From positions 186,001-250,000 of the forward strand of contig NZ_FYEX01000002.1 of assembly GCF_900187875.1 (NCBI RefSeq): a stretch of DNA of 64,000 bases, written 5' to 3'. The position numbers and the translations under genes were made by a program. Shown one piece after another: positions 17,244 through 26,146 of this stretch. Position 1 is the first letter of the stretch; every line of letters starts with the position of its first letter. The stretch is from Polynucleobacter victoriensis. Its GTDB lineage: Bacteria > Pseudomonadota > Gammaproteobacteria > Burkholderiales > Burkholderiaceae. The notes below the pieces were generated by a model that was given only the letters and a program-made list of their open reading frames with translations, made no database searches and was not told the DNA's origin.

Positions 17244-20108
17244 TTATTTAGTTAGTACAAAACCTTTGAGCTTGCCAAATGCCGCTTCCACCAAAGCTTT
17301 TTGTTGGTCTTGGTGAAGATGGGCATAACCACATGCTGGTGAGGCTGATGCTGGACGACCTGCGTAGCCCAACTTCTGACCTTCTGCCATGTTCTCGTGG
17401 ATGTTGTGCTGAATGAAGAACCAAGCACCTTGGTTTTGTGGCTCATCTTGACACCAAACAATCTCAGTTGCTTTTGGATACTTCTTCATTTCTGCAGCAA
17501 AGGCTTTGTGTGGGAATGGATATAGCTGTTCCACACGAATCAATGCAACATCGTTTTGTTTTTTAGCTTCACGCGCCTTCACTAGGTCGTAATACACCTT
17601 ACCTGAGCAAGCCACCACACGGGTTACTTTCTTAGGATCAATGTTTGCGTCTAGCTCACCAATCACTGTTCTGAACTCACCTTTAGTGAATTCAGTGATT
17701 GGTGAAGTCGCATCCTTGTTTCTCAACAATGACTTAGGCGTCATGATGATCAAAGGCTTGCGGAACTGACGAATCATTTGACGACGCAACAAGTGGAAGA
17801 TTTGAGATGCAGTTGTTGGTTGTACAACTTGCATGTTCATGTCAGCACACAATTGCATGAAGCGCTCAGGACGAGCTGATGAATGCTCTGGACCTTGACC
17901 TTCGTAGCCGTGAGGCAACATCATCACTAGACCATTAGCACGACCCCACTTCACTTCACCTGAAGCGATAAATTGGTCGATCACCACTTGCGCACCGTTC
18001 ACGAAGTCACCGAACTGGGCTTCCCAAATCGTTAATGTGTTTGGCTCAGCTGCTGCATAACCGTATTCAAAACCTAATACAGCCTCTTCAGACAAGATAG
18101 AGTCAATCACTGTGAATGGAGCTTGATTGTCTGCAACGTGTTGCAATGGAATGTAAGTACCCGTGTCCCACTTTTCACGATTTTGATCATGAATCACCGC
18201 ATGACGGTGTGTGAAAGTACCGCGACCTGAATCTTCACCAGATAAACGAATTGGGTAACCACTCGCCACCAATGAAGCAAACGCCATGTGCTCGCCCATA
18301 CCCCAGTCAACGTTCACCTCACCACGACCCATCGCAGCACGGTTATTTAAAACGTTATCAACTAAGTTATGTGGCTTAAAGCCTTCAGGCACTTTTGTAA
18401 TACGCTCAGCCAAACGTTTCCACTCAGCCAAAGGAATTGCTGTATCAGCTGAGTCAGTCCACTTCTTGTTTAAGAATGGAGACCAATCAACCGCATACTT
18501 ACCTTTAAAGTTAGAAATCACTGGATCAACAGTGTGCTTACCAGCATCCATCGCAGAACGATAGGCTTTCACCATCTCGTCACCACCACCAGCAGCTAAT
18601 ATACCTTGCGCTTCTAATTTATCTGCATACAACTTGCGTGTGCCTGGGTGTTGACCAATTTTTTTGTACATCAAAGGCTGCGTCAATGCAGGCGTGTCTT
18701 GCTCGTTGTGACCCAATTTACGGAAACAGATGATGTCAATCGCAACGTCTTTCTTAAACGTATTGCGATATTCAACCGCCCACTGAGTAGCCAATACCAC
18801 TGCTTCTGGATCATCACCATTAACGTGCAATACAGGAGCCTCGATTGTTTTAAGGATGTCTGTACAGTAAAGAGTTGAACGCAAGTCGCGTGGGTCTGAT
18901 GTGGTGAAACCGATTTGGTTGTTAATCACAATATGAATCGTGCCACCTGTGTAGTAACCACGAACCTCAGCCATCGCTAGAGTTTCTTGCACCACACCTT
19001 GACCAGCAATCGCGGCGTCACCGTGAACCAAGATTGGCATCACTTGTGAACCAGTTGCATCGCCACGACGATCCATACGAGCACGCACAGAACCTTCTAC
19101 CACTGGGTTAACGATCTCTAAGTGAGATGGGTTAAATGCCAATGACAAGTGCACTGGACCGCCAGGAGTTGTAACGTCGCTTGAGAAACCTTGGTGATAC
19201 TTCACGTCACCTGCAGGCAAATCTTCTGGCGCTGTGTGATCAAACTCAGCAAACAAATCTTTAGGCATCTTGCCCAAGGTGTTCACCAATACGTTCAAAC
19301 GACCACGGTGGGCCATACCGATCACAATCTCTTGCACGCCGGCTGTACCTGCCACACGAATCACTTCGTCCATTGAGGCAATGAAACTTTCACCACCCTC
19401 TAATGAGAAACGCTTTTGACCAACGTACTTAGTATGCAAATAACGCTCTAAGCCTTCAGCAGCTGTGAGGCGCTCTAAAACTTGTTTTTTCTTTTCTGGT
19501 GTGAAAGCTGGAGTAGCTCTTGCGGCTTCCAACTTCTCTTGCCACCAACGCTTGATCTTTTGATCAGTGATGTACATGAACTCAGCACCAATCGTGCCTG
19601 AGTATGTTTGACGCAAGTTTTGTAACAACTCACGCAAAGTCATGTTGTCTTTGCCAAAGAATGTGTTGCTTGTGTTGAACACGATGTCCATGTCAGCATC
19701 ACCCAAACCATAGAAGGCTGGATCAAGCTCAGGAATATTTGGGCGCTCTGTGCGCTTGAGTGGGTCTAAATCAGCCCAACGGTTACCAACGTTTCGGTGA
19801 GCAGCAATCAACTGTTGAACAGCAACGCGTTTACGGCCAAGCTCTGAGTCTGCTGAATCATTGATCACTCGAATCGGACCTTGCTTTGCACGCTCTGCAA
19901 AAGCATTCACAACAGGTGCATGTGGCACGTCGTGTTTGGTGGATCCGTCAACGGCAGGAACTAACTGAACATTGTCGAAATACTCGCGCCAATAGTCAGA
20001 AACAGAAGCTGGGTTTTCAAGATAGGCTTCGTAGAGTTCTTCTACGTAGGGGGCGTTACCGCCAAAGAGATAAGAACTACCTCTGTAGGACTGCATCATA
20101 TTGCTCAC
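17244..20108 (-). CDS. sucA: 2-oxoglutarate dehydrogenase E1 component
   Basis: Thiamine-diphosphate decarboxylase of the TCA cycle, 954 residues. The N-terminus (SSYLFGGNAPYVEELYEAYLENP) binds the rest of the complex. The thiamine site follows, with GMAHRGRLNVL and the GDAAIAGQGVVQETLAM segment. The C-terminal transketolase part has SGEDSGRGTFTHRHAV and LPHGYEGQGPEHSSARPER. AAAGGTGAG precedes the ATG. It is the first gene of the operon and diverges from a HTH regulator gene. Confidence 0.97.
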   Translation of the reverse strand: MSNMMQSYRGSSYLFGGNAPYVEELYEAYLENPASVSDYWREYFDNVQLVPAVDGSTKHDVPHAPVVNAFAERAKQGPIRVINDSADSELGRKRVAVQQLIAAHRNVGNRWADLDPLKRTERPNIPELDPAFYGLGDADMDIVFNTSNTFFGKDNMTLRELLQNLRQTYSGTIGAEFMYITDQKIKRWWQEKLEAARATPAFTPEKKKQVLERLTAAEGLERYLHTKYVGQKRFSLEGGESFIASMDEVIRVAGTAGVQEIVIGMAHRGRLNVLVNTLGKMPKDLFAEFDHTAPEDLPAGDVKYHQGFSSDVTTPGGPVHLSLAFNPSHLEIVNPVVEGSVRARMDRRGDATGSQVMPILVHGDAAIAGQGVVQETLAMAEVRGYYTGGTIHIVINNQIGFTTSDPRDLRSTLYCTDILKTIEAPVLHVNGDDPEAVVLATQWAVEYRNTFKKDVAIDIICFRKLGHNEQDTPALTQPLMYKKIGQHPGTRKLYADKLEAQGILAAGGGDEMVKAYRSAMDAGKHTVDPVISNFKGKYAVDWSPFLNKKWTDSADTAIPLAEWKRLAERITKVPEGFKPHNLVDNVLNNRAAMGRGEVNVDWGMGEHMAFASLVASGYPIRLSGEDSGRGTFTHRHAVIHDQNREKWDTGTYIPLQHVADNQAPFTVIDSILSEEAVLGFEYGYAAAEPNTLTIWEAQFGDFVNGAQVVIDQFIASGEVKWGRANGLVMMLPHGYEGQGPEHSSARPERFMQLCADMNMQVVQPTTASQIFHLLRRQMIRQFRKPLIIMTPKSLLRNKDATSPITEFTKGEFRTVIGELDANIDPKKVTRVVACSGKVYYDLVKAREAKKQNDVALIRVEQLYPFPHKAFAAEMKKYPKATEIVWCQDEPQNQGAWFFIQHNIHENMAEGQKLGYAGRPASASPACGYAHLHQDQQKALVEAAFGKLKGFVLTK

Positions 20109-20442
20109 CTTTCATCGGGTATCCCGAATTTGTAGTGGGTTTAAACCTTCCGCGACACGGCTTGACCGGTTAGCGGATTGCGAACTAGTTGTAACTGCAA
20201 CGGAAGGAAATTCCGCAAACGAGAGCTTAACACGTCTAAACCAACATTTGCGTTACTTTTTTACTGAAAACACTGTAAACCTAAGGCTTTAAGAGCGCAG
20301 TTAGGTTTTTCCCCTAAGAAAATAAAGGGTTCTAGCAAGTCTTTTGTAAGAAATTTCCTACAACAAAATCAGAATTAGCCGATTTGCAAAGCCAATAAAT
20401 CTATTTACGATGACATCTCCATTAACAATTAATAGGAAAGAA
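20109..20442. other. Divergent intergenic region between sucA and the HTH gene
   Basis: This 334-base stretch has no credible gene. It must hold the sucA promoter and the promoter of the divergent regulator. Visible structure: CGGAA/TTCCG hairpin at 20201-20215, and AAACCTAA (20277-20284) with TTAGGTTT (20301-20308) as an inverted repeat followed by T residues, terminator-like on the plus strand. The right half is markedly AT-rich. I could not pick out convincing -35/-10 pairs. Confidence 0.5.
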
Positions 20443-21144
20443 ATGATGGAAATTAAAAATCCAGAAAATCCTAAAGATTACTTGAGCACCCGCCAAAGCG
20501 CGCGCCAGCTCCAAGTATCACTAGGTACCGTCCAAAAGATGGTTGAAACTGGCGAATTACTGGCTTGGAAAACCCGAGGTGGTCATCGCCGTATCCTCTG
20601 CTCCTCTTTAGAGAAACTACTCAAAAGACGGCGCATGGGCATCAGGGAACGTAGCGCCGAGCAATTTTTGGTGTTGGCAGTTTTAAAGCAGCCCGAACAG
20701 GCTGAGAACTTTAAAAAGTTAACTGACGCCTGGAAGTCAGCTCCAGAAATCTACTTGTGTACAGATACCCTAGAGGCGCTGATGCAAGCAGTTTCTTTAT
20801 CTCCTGACATTATCTATATCGACCCTAAATTACCGCCGGTTGAACAAGTTCATTTATTGCATTATTTAAATAAACACGTTCACACCCAAAATATCCCGGT
20901 ATTAGTCGAATCTGAGTTTATTAAAAAGAATCCTCAAGTGCAGAAAATGCCAAGCAATAAAGGTAAAGATGCAAAAACTGAGAAAAATCCTAATTTACCT
21001 AGAAAGATGATTATTAACCCCATGATCAAATCCTATAAATCACAGGATTTACTGCTAGAAGACGGGTCTGTTAATGAGTCTTATGCAGAGAAAATGGAAC
21101 AAATCATATTTGAGTGTTTGGCCAAGAAATACGAAGGGGCCTGA
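20443..21144 (+). CDS. Excisionase/MerR-type HTH protein with receiver-like C-terminal part
   Basis: DNA-binding protein of 233 residues from the ATG at 20443, preceded by AGGAAAG. An in-frame ATG 33 bases earlier lacks a ribosome site. Residues 12-55 are a HTH_17 fold (YLSTRQSARQLQVSLGTVQKMVETGEL, then WKTRGGHRRI). Residues 75-170 have an alternating strand/helix pattern with a hydrophobic strand ending in Asp (SPDIIYIDPKLPP), like a CheY-type receiver that has lost most acidic-pocket residues. A Lys-rich linker and C-terminal helix follow. It diverges from sucA and converges on an H-NS gene. Target unknown. Confidence 0.75.
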   Translation: MMEIKNPENPKDYLSTRQSARQLQVSLGTVQKMVETGELLAWKTRGGHRRILCSSLEKLLKRRRMGIRERSAEQFLVLAVLKQPEQAENFKKLTDAWKSAPEIYLCTDTLEALMQAVSLSPDIIYIDPKLPPVEQVHLLHYLNKHVHTQNIPVLVESEFIKKNPQVQKMPSNKGKDAKTEKNPNLPRKMIINPMIKSYKSQDLLLEDGSVNESYAEKMEQIIFECLAKKYEGA

Positions 21145-21156
21145 TCAACAGGCCCC
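21136..21156. terminator. GC-rich hairpin between convergent genes
   Basis: GGGGCCTG at 21136-21143 pairs perfectly with CAGGCCCC at 21149-21156 over an ATCAA loop and includes the stop codon of the HTH gene. It is followed by AT-rich sequence but not by a pure T-run. It probably ends transcription from one or both convergent genes. Confidence 0.55.
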
Positions 21157-21176
21157 AGTAATTAATTCTTTATTGA

Positions 21177-21461
21177 TTAAATAGCGAATTTATTACGATC
21201 TTGTCCTTCAATCCATTTTGGAGCCTTACCGCGACCAGTCCATGTTTCACCCGTGGCTGGATTGCGGTATTTAGCTGCTACCTTACCGCCGCGTGAACCA
21301 GCAGTTCCTTTACGAGTAAAAACATCAGAAGCGCTTAAGCCATATTGCTCAATAATCGCTTTAGCTTTGGCAATACCCTCAGCTTTTTCGCGAGCTTTTG
21401 CTTCGATAATTTGTTTTTCTAAAGCTTCTTTTTGAGCCAATAACTCTTGATATGTAGCCAT
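21177..21461 (-). CDS. H-NS family nucleoid protein
   Basis: DNA-binding protein of 94 residues. An N-terminal coiled coil (YQELLAQKEALEKQIIEAKAREK) mediates oligomerisation. The C-terminal AT-hook-like core, with TGETWTGRGKAPKWIEG at about 70-86, is the defining H-NS motif that binds the minor groove of AT-rich DNA. Short betaproteobacterial H-NS-like (BpH3/Bv3F) proteins are of this size. It lies in an AT-rich patch, with about 195 bases of very AT-rich non-coding DNA upstream (21462-21656). Confidence 0.9.
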   Translation of the reverse strand: MATYQELLAQKEALEKQIIEAKAREKAEGIAKAKAIIEQYGLSASDVFTRKGTAGSRGGKVAAKYRNPATGETWTGRGKAPKWIEGQDRNKFAI

Positions 21462-21656
21462 TTATTCTCCGCTTATTTGATATTTATTAAGTAGATACCC
21501 AACTGTTGTTGAATATGGGCAAATAATAATATCTATTTTAAGAAAAATAAATAGTTATATAAATAAATAGGGTTATTAATTAAATAATCCTATTTATATA
21601 ATTATTATAATTTTTGTTAATTAATATAAAAAATCTGATTAGATTCTTATATTTAG

Positions 21657-22019
21657 TTAACTAGCAGGCGTTGCCGGGACTGTTTTCCACCCCTCTTGGC
21701 AACTTTGCACATAAGGGTAATAAGTCTGTGAAGACTGGCAGTAATACCAAACAGGCGGCAAATTTTGAGCCTGGATGGGTTGAGGTGGAGGCGGAGCAAC
21801 CACCACGGGAGCCGGGGTGACATAAACCGGTTGAGAATGAACAACTCTTGGTTCCATCACGGAATAAACCACCAACCCACCGATCAAGGCTGGCGCAATC
21901 CAATGACCATGGTGGTGATGGCGATAGCCATGCCCATAGTATCCACCTGCGTAAGCACCTGTTGATGCTAGTAGGCTTGATAACACCAATGTAGTGATGA
22001 TTTTCTTGAACTTTGACAT
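21657..22019 (-). CDS. Secreted His/Pro-rich small protein with YYPYVQSC motif
   Basis: Envelope protein of 120 residues and unknown function. Residues 1-24 are a signal peptide (KKIITTLVLSSLLASTGAYA). A Gly/Tyr/His stretch (GYYGHGYRHHHHGHW) follows, then a hydrophobic segment (APALIGGLVVYSVM), a Pro/Val linker and the C-terminal motif WYYCQSSQTYYPYVQSCQEGW with two Cys. That Cys-framed ending recurs in many small secreted betaproteobacterial proteins. GGAGG sits before the ATG. The His cluster could bind metal, but this is only a guess. Confidence 0.8.
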   Translation of the reverse strand: MSKFKKIITTLVLSSLLASTGAYAGGYYGHGYRHHHHGHWIAPALIGGLVVYSVMEPRVVHSQPVYVTPAPVVVAPPPPQPIQAQNLPPVWYYCQSSQTYYPYVQSCQEGWKTVPATPAS

Positions 22020-22274
22020 GGCAACCTCCTCAGAAGCCTAACTGTAGTTATAGCTTAGTTTTACCTCTTTAACGGATAGTTCCGGTAGCTAGTTGACAGT
22101 TTTAGTAAATATAAAAAATGTTGGTAGCACCCAATGAATGCCACCAGCAAAAAATAAGGCGCGAACAGTTAGAAATATCCAGTAATTAGTAATTTGTCAG
22201 AAAGCTGCGACGCCCAAGATACGTCATCCATTACGGATATACATAATTTATAACGTTGTTTATCAGGGAGAGTC

Positions 22275-22865
22275 ATGAAGAAATTACTCATCGCAGCAAT
22301 CACCACATTAGCTAGCCAGCTAGCTTGGTCACAAGCTGCAACAATTGCACCAGGTACCCCTCTTAATATTTTTGAGGGGAAAAAAGAAGTGGTGATTCAG
22401 ACTAGCAAAGGTCCCATCACTATTACACGCGTGATGACACCATGCGCTAAGAATGGTGGCACGCTACAACCATTAATCCCAGTTCCTGGCATCGTTCCTG
22501 TAACTGAAACTGAAATCATTGAAGCGCTAGGTGATCAGAATGTTTTGGTAGTTGATATGCGTGACTCAAACGATCGAGTTAAAGGAACCATTCCCGGTTC
22601 AATTGGTATCCCATACACTGAAATTGCAATGCGCATGGATGAACTTGGCTGCAAAAAACTACCTGATGGTAGCAAGCAAAAGTGGGACTGCAGCCAGGCT
22701 AAAAAAGTTTATGGCTTCTGTAATGGTCCAGTTTGCCCTCAAAGCCCTTCTGCATACAGAGCAATGGTGCGTGAAGGCTTCCCAGCCACTAAGATTCATT
22801 ACTACCGTGGCGGCATGCTTGATTGGGAAGCACTAGGTCTAACAACCGTTAAAGGTGAGTTTTAA
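22275..22865 (+). CDS. Secreted rhodanese-domain protein
   Basis: Probable periplasmic sulfurtransferase-like protein, 196 residues. A signal peptide covers about 1-19 (LLIAAITTLASQLAWSQA). The rhodanese domain spans about 75-190: VLVVDMRDSNDRVKGTIPGSIGIPYTEI, then FCNGPVCPQSPSAYRAM and the C-terminal IHYYRGGMLDWEALG. The active-site loop holds two cysteines, CNGPVC, where most rhodaneses have one at the second position. AGGGAGAG precedes the ATG. Its substrate is unknown. Confidence 0.85.
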   Translation: MKKLLIAAITTLASQLAWSQAATIAPGTPLNIFEGKKEVVIQTSKGPITITRVMTPCAKNGGTLQPLIPVPGIVPVTETEIIEALGDQNVLVVDMRDSNDRVKGTIPGSIGIPYTEIAMRMDELGCKKLPDGSKQKWDCSQAKKVYGFCNGPVCPQSPSAYRAMVREGFPATKIHYYRGGMLDWEALGLTTVKGEF

Positions 22866-22880
22866 TTAAATTTGTGTGAG

Positions 22881-22958
<78 letters not shown>

Positions 22959-22966
22959 ACTGAAAC

Positions 22967-23332
22967 TTATTTAGACAGTATCTGAAGTACTGCCATCAAC
23001 TCATCTCTGATGGAGGATGGTCCAGCTGGAATCTCTTGTATTTGATGCCCATTGGTCTCATCCAAACGAAGTCTGGCACCACTGATCGTAAAACCCTCTT
23101 CATATAAGAGTTCACGAATTCTTCTGATTAGAACAACTTCATGATGCTGGTAATAACGGCGATTACCTCTTCGCTTTTGAGGTTTGAGTTGGTTGAATTC
23201 TTGTTCCCAATATCTCAAAACGTGCGGCTTCACTTCACAAAGCTCACCCACCTCACCAATGGTGAAGTAGCGCTTCGCTGGAATTGGAGGGAGGCTATCC
23301 CCGGCAATCATGCCGTTACCGTTCTTTTCCAT
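22967..23332 (-). CDS. MerR-family transcriptional regulator
   Basis: A 121-residue regulator with only the MerR DNA-binding part: KRYFTIGEVGELCEVKPHVLRYWEQEF (helix-turn-helix), then RRGNRRYYQHHEVVLIRRIRELLYEEGFTISGAR. There is no effector domain or Cys sensor beyond this. The position directly after ihfA and before tRNA-Pro is conserved among proteobacteria, where the gene is usually left unnamed. The spacing to ihfA is twelve bases. Confidence 0.9.
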   Translation of the reverse strand: MEKNGNGMIAGDSLPPIPAKRYFTIGEVGELCEVKPHVLRYWEQEFNQLKPQKRRGNRRYYQHHEVVLIRRIRELLYEEGFTISGARLRLDETNGHQIQEIPAGPSSIRDELMAVLQILSK

Positions 23333-23344
23333 ACGTGAAACTCG

Positions 23345-23644
23345 TTAGAGCTTAGGATCGACCTTGTCTTTGAGCTTTTGACTGGCATGGAACGTCACCA
23401 CGCGTCTAGCTGAGATGGGCACCAACTCTCCAGTTTTTGGATTGCGCCCAGGTCTTGCTGATTTTTCTCTTAATTGAAAATTGCCAAAGCCAGAGATTTT
23501 TACATCCACACCAGCGTCCAAAGAAGCGCTGATTGTTTCAAAAAATGAATCAATTAAATCTTTGGCTTCACGCTTGTTTAGACCAACTTGGTCAAACAAT
23601 GCGTCTGATAATTCTGCTTTTGTAATCGTGCCCGCTTCACTCAT
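23345..23644 (-). CDS. ihfA: Integration host factor subunit alpha
   Basis: DNA-bending nucleoid protein that pairs with IhfB. The 99 residues show the HU/IHF pattern TKAELSDALFDQVGLNKREAKDLIDSFF, then the beta-arm segment GFGNFQLREKSARPGRNPKTGE with the Pro that intercalates into DNA. It follows pheT by 41 bases, as in E. coli. Confidence 0.96.
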   Translation of the reverse strand: MSEAGTITKAELSDALFDQVGLNKREAKDLIDSFFETISASLDAGVDVKISGFGNFQLREKSARPGRNPKTGELVPISARRVVTFHASQKLKDKVDPKL

Positions 23645-23685
23645 GTCAGGTCTCCGTTTTTCTCTGGCTTCTTAACTTTATTCAA

Positions 23686-26127
23686 TTAACGAATTCTAGC
23701 TTTGCATTTTACGCTCATAGCGTCAAGCAATGCCGAAATCACCGGTTCAATCTGTGCATCTTGTAATGTACCCGATTCATCTGACAAAGTGAGCCTGAAC
23801 GCCAAACTCTTCTCATTTTCAGCCATACCGCCCATACGACCCGAGCTTGGCTTAAATTCGTCAAATAAATCAATTTTCTTTACTAGCAACTGTTTCGCTG
23901 CCTTCATCGCATCCAATAACTGGGCAACAGATACTGACTGATCAACCACCACAGCCAAGTCCCTAGTCACCGCGGGGAACTTACTGATAGGACTGATCGT
24001 TGGCAAACCAATATCCTGAATCGCCGCCCAATCAATCTCAAATACCACTGGCGCGCCAGGTAAGTCATAAGACTGTTGTAAACGTGGGTGCAATTCACCA
24101 ACAAAACCTAAAGTGATCTCTTTGCCACGCTTTTTAATAGTCAACTCAGCGCTGCGGCCTGGATGCAAAGCAGGATGTGCGAATGTTTTTGCTTTTAACT
24201 CTAAAGGCGCTAACAATGCTTCTAGGTCACCTTTAACGTCAAAGAAATCTACAGAGCGACTTGGCGTACCCCATTGCTCAGGTAAGGCTGGGCCATATGC
24301 CAAACCTGCCACACGAATCGGTTGATCGTAGCCAGCAATACTTAACTCACCCACTTGTGCTTCTGGATTGCGATTAAATACACGCCCCACTTCAAATAAA
24401 CGCACACGACTGGCTTTACGGTTTAAGTTTTGACGCAAGTTTTGCACCAACCCACCAATCAAGTTACTGCGCATCACAGACAATTGGCTAGCAATTGGAT
24501 TAAGCACTTTAATTGGATTGGTATTACCTGCTAATTTTTCTTCTGTATCGGCATCAATAAAACCAAAGTTCAAGACTTCTTGGTAACCTCTTGCCGCAAT
24601 AGCATGGCGCAATTTATGAATGCCACGACGTGCTTCATTGGTGCCCTGCATACGTTGCTCAGCAACCGGCGGGTTAGCAGGAATGTTTTCAAAGCCATAA
24701 AGCCTTGCAACTTCCTCAATCAAATCTTCTTCAATCTCAATATCAAAACGATAGCTAGGCGCTTTAACAACAAATGCCTCATTGCCTTCACGCTGATATT
24801 GCAAACCAATACGATCAAATAAACCGGCAATCACATCTGCTGTTAATGGCACACCAATTACTTTTTGTGCACGCGCCACACGCAAACGCACATCAGCACG
24901 CTTAGGTAAGTTAATGACCTGATCATCCACGGGGCCTAATTGACCACCGCAGATTTGAGTAATCAAACCAGAAACAAACTCAAGTGCATCAACAGTGCCA
25001 GCAGGATCTACACCACGCTCAAAACGATGCGCTGCATCGGTTGAGAAATTAAATCTTCTCGCACGCCCCTGAATGGCTGTTGGCCACCAGAATGCTGATT
25101 CGAGATAAATGTCTTGTGTATCCAAAGTGACAGAGCTTGGATTACCACCCATGATGCCTGCAACACTTTCAACACCATTAGCATCAGCAATCACGCCAAC
25201 ACCTTGGCCATTCAATGGCGCCACAGAAACTGTTTGGCCATTCAATAACTCTAATTCTTCACCATCGCGACCCCAACGCACTGTGAGATCACCTTTGATT
25301 TTTTGCAAATCAAATACATGGGTTGGCTGACCAATTGCCAACATTGCATAGTTGGAAATATCAACCAATGCAGAAATGCTTCTTTGACCAGCACCTTCTA
25401 AACAGCGCACCATCCAGTCAGGTGTTTTTGCTTTAGCGTTCACACCTTTGATCACTCGACCTGCAAAACGACCACATAAGTCTGAGCTCTCTACAGCTAC
25501 TTTAATTTTGTCTTGAATAGAACTGGCTTGCGCTTTAATTTCTGGTACACATAGCTTTGCACCTGTGATGGCAGCTACTTCACGCGCCACACCTAAAATA
25601 GATAAACAATCAGCTTTGTTCGGCGTTAACTTGATCACAAAGATGGTGTCATCAAGTTTTAAGTAATCACGAATGTTTGCGCCAATTGGCGCATCCGCTG
25701 GTAACTCCATGATGCCATCAGCTTCTTGAGGCACACCTAGTTCATTACCTGAACACAACATGCCTTGCGACTCAACACCACGTAACTTACCCAACTTAAT
25801 TGCAAATGGTTTACCACCCTCTTCAGCTGGCGGCAATTGAGCGCCAACCAAAGCACATGGAATCCTGATACCAGGTCTAGCATTGGGTGCACCACAAACA
25901 ATTTGCAATACATCACCACCGGCGTTAACTTTACAAACGCGCAAACGATCAGCGTCTGGGTGCTGTGTAGCTTCTAATATTTCTGCAACAACCACTTGCG
26001 AAAATGGAGGCGCCAAAGGACGAGTTTCTTCAACCTCTAAACCAGCCATGGTCAGAGCATGAGATAACTCTTCAGTGGTTAAATCAGGATTAACGTATTG
26101 CCTGAGCCAAGATTCTGAAAATTGCAT
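23686..26127 (-). CDS. pheT: Phenylalanyl-tRNA synthetase beta subunit
   Basis: The 813-residue beta chain of the alpha2-beta2 synthetase. The order is an N-terminal tRNA-binding OB domain (VVVAEILEATQHPDADRLRVCKVN at about 46-70, then QIVCGAPNARPG), the B3/B4 editing domain, the B5 domain (RVARAQKVIGVPL), the catalytic-like core, and a C-terminal ferredoxin-fold anticodon-binding domain (KFPAVTRDLAVVVDQSVS). It lies 19 bases after pheS. Confidence 0.97.
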   Translation of the reverse strand: MQFSESWLRQYVNPDLTTEELSHALTMAGLEVEETRPLAPPFSQVVVAEILEATQHPDADRLRVCKVNAGGDVLQIVCGAPNARPGIRIPCALVGAQLPPAEEGGKPFAIKLGKLRGVESQGMLCSGNELGVPQEADGIMELPADAPIGANIRDYLKLDDTIFVIKLTPNKADCLSILGVAREVAAITGAKLCVPEIKAQASSIQDKIKVAVESSDLCGRFAGRVIKGVNAKAKTPDWMVRCLEGAGQRSISALVDISNYAMLAIGQPTHVFDLQKIKGDLTVRWGRDGEELELLNGQTVSVAPLNGQGVGVIADANGVESVAGIMGGNPSSVTLDTQDIYLESAFWWPTAIQGRARRFNFSTDAAHRFERGVDPAGTVDALEFVSGLITQICGGQLGPVDDQVINLPKRADVRLRVARAQKVIGVPLTADVIAGLFDRIGLQYQREGNEAFVVKAPSYRFDIEIEEDLIEEVARLYGFENIPANPPVAEQRMQGTNEARRGIHKLRHAIAARGYQEVLNFGFIDADTEEKLAGNTNPIKVLNPIASQLSVMRSNLIGGLVQNLRQNLNRKASRVRLFEVGRVFNRNPEAQVGELSIAGYDQPIRVAGLAYGPALPEQWGTPSRSVDFFDVKGDLEALLAPLELKAKTFAHPALHPGRSAELTIKKRGKEITLGFVGELHPRLQQSYDLPGAPVVFEIDWAAIQDIGLPTISPISKFPAVTRDLAVVVDQSVSVAQLLDAMKAAKQLLVKKIDLFDEFKPSSGRMGGMAENEKSLAFRLTLSDESGTLQDAQIEPVISALLDAMSVKCKARIR

Positions 26128-26146
26128 AGTGTTTGCTCAGTGTTTA

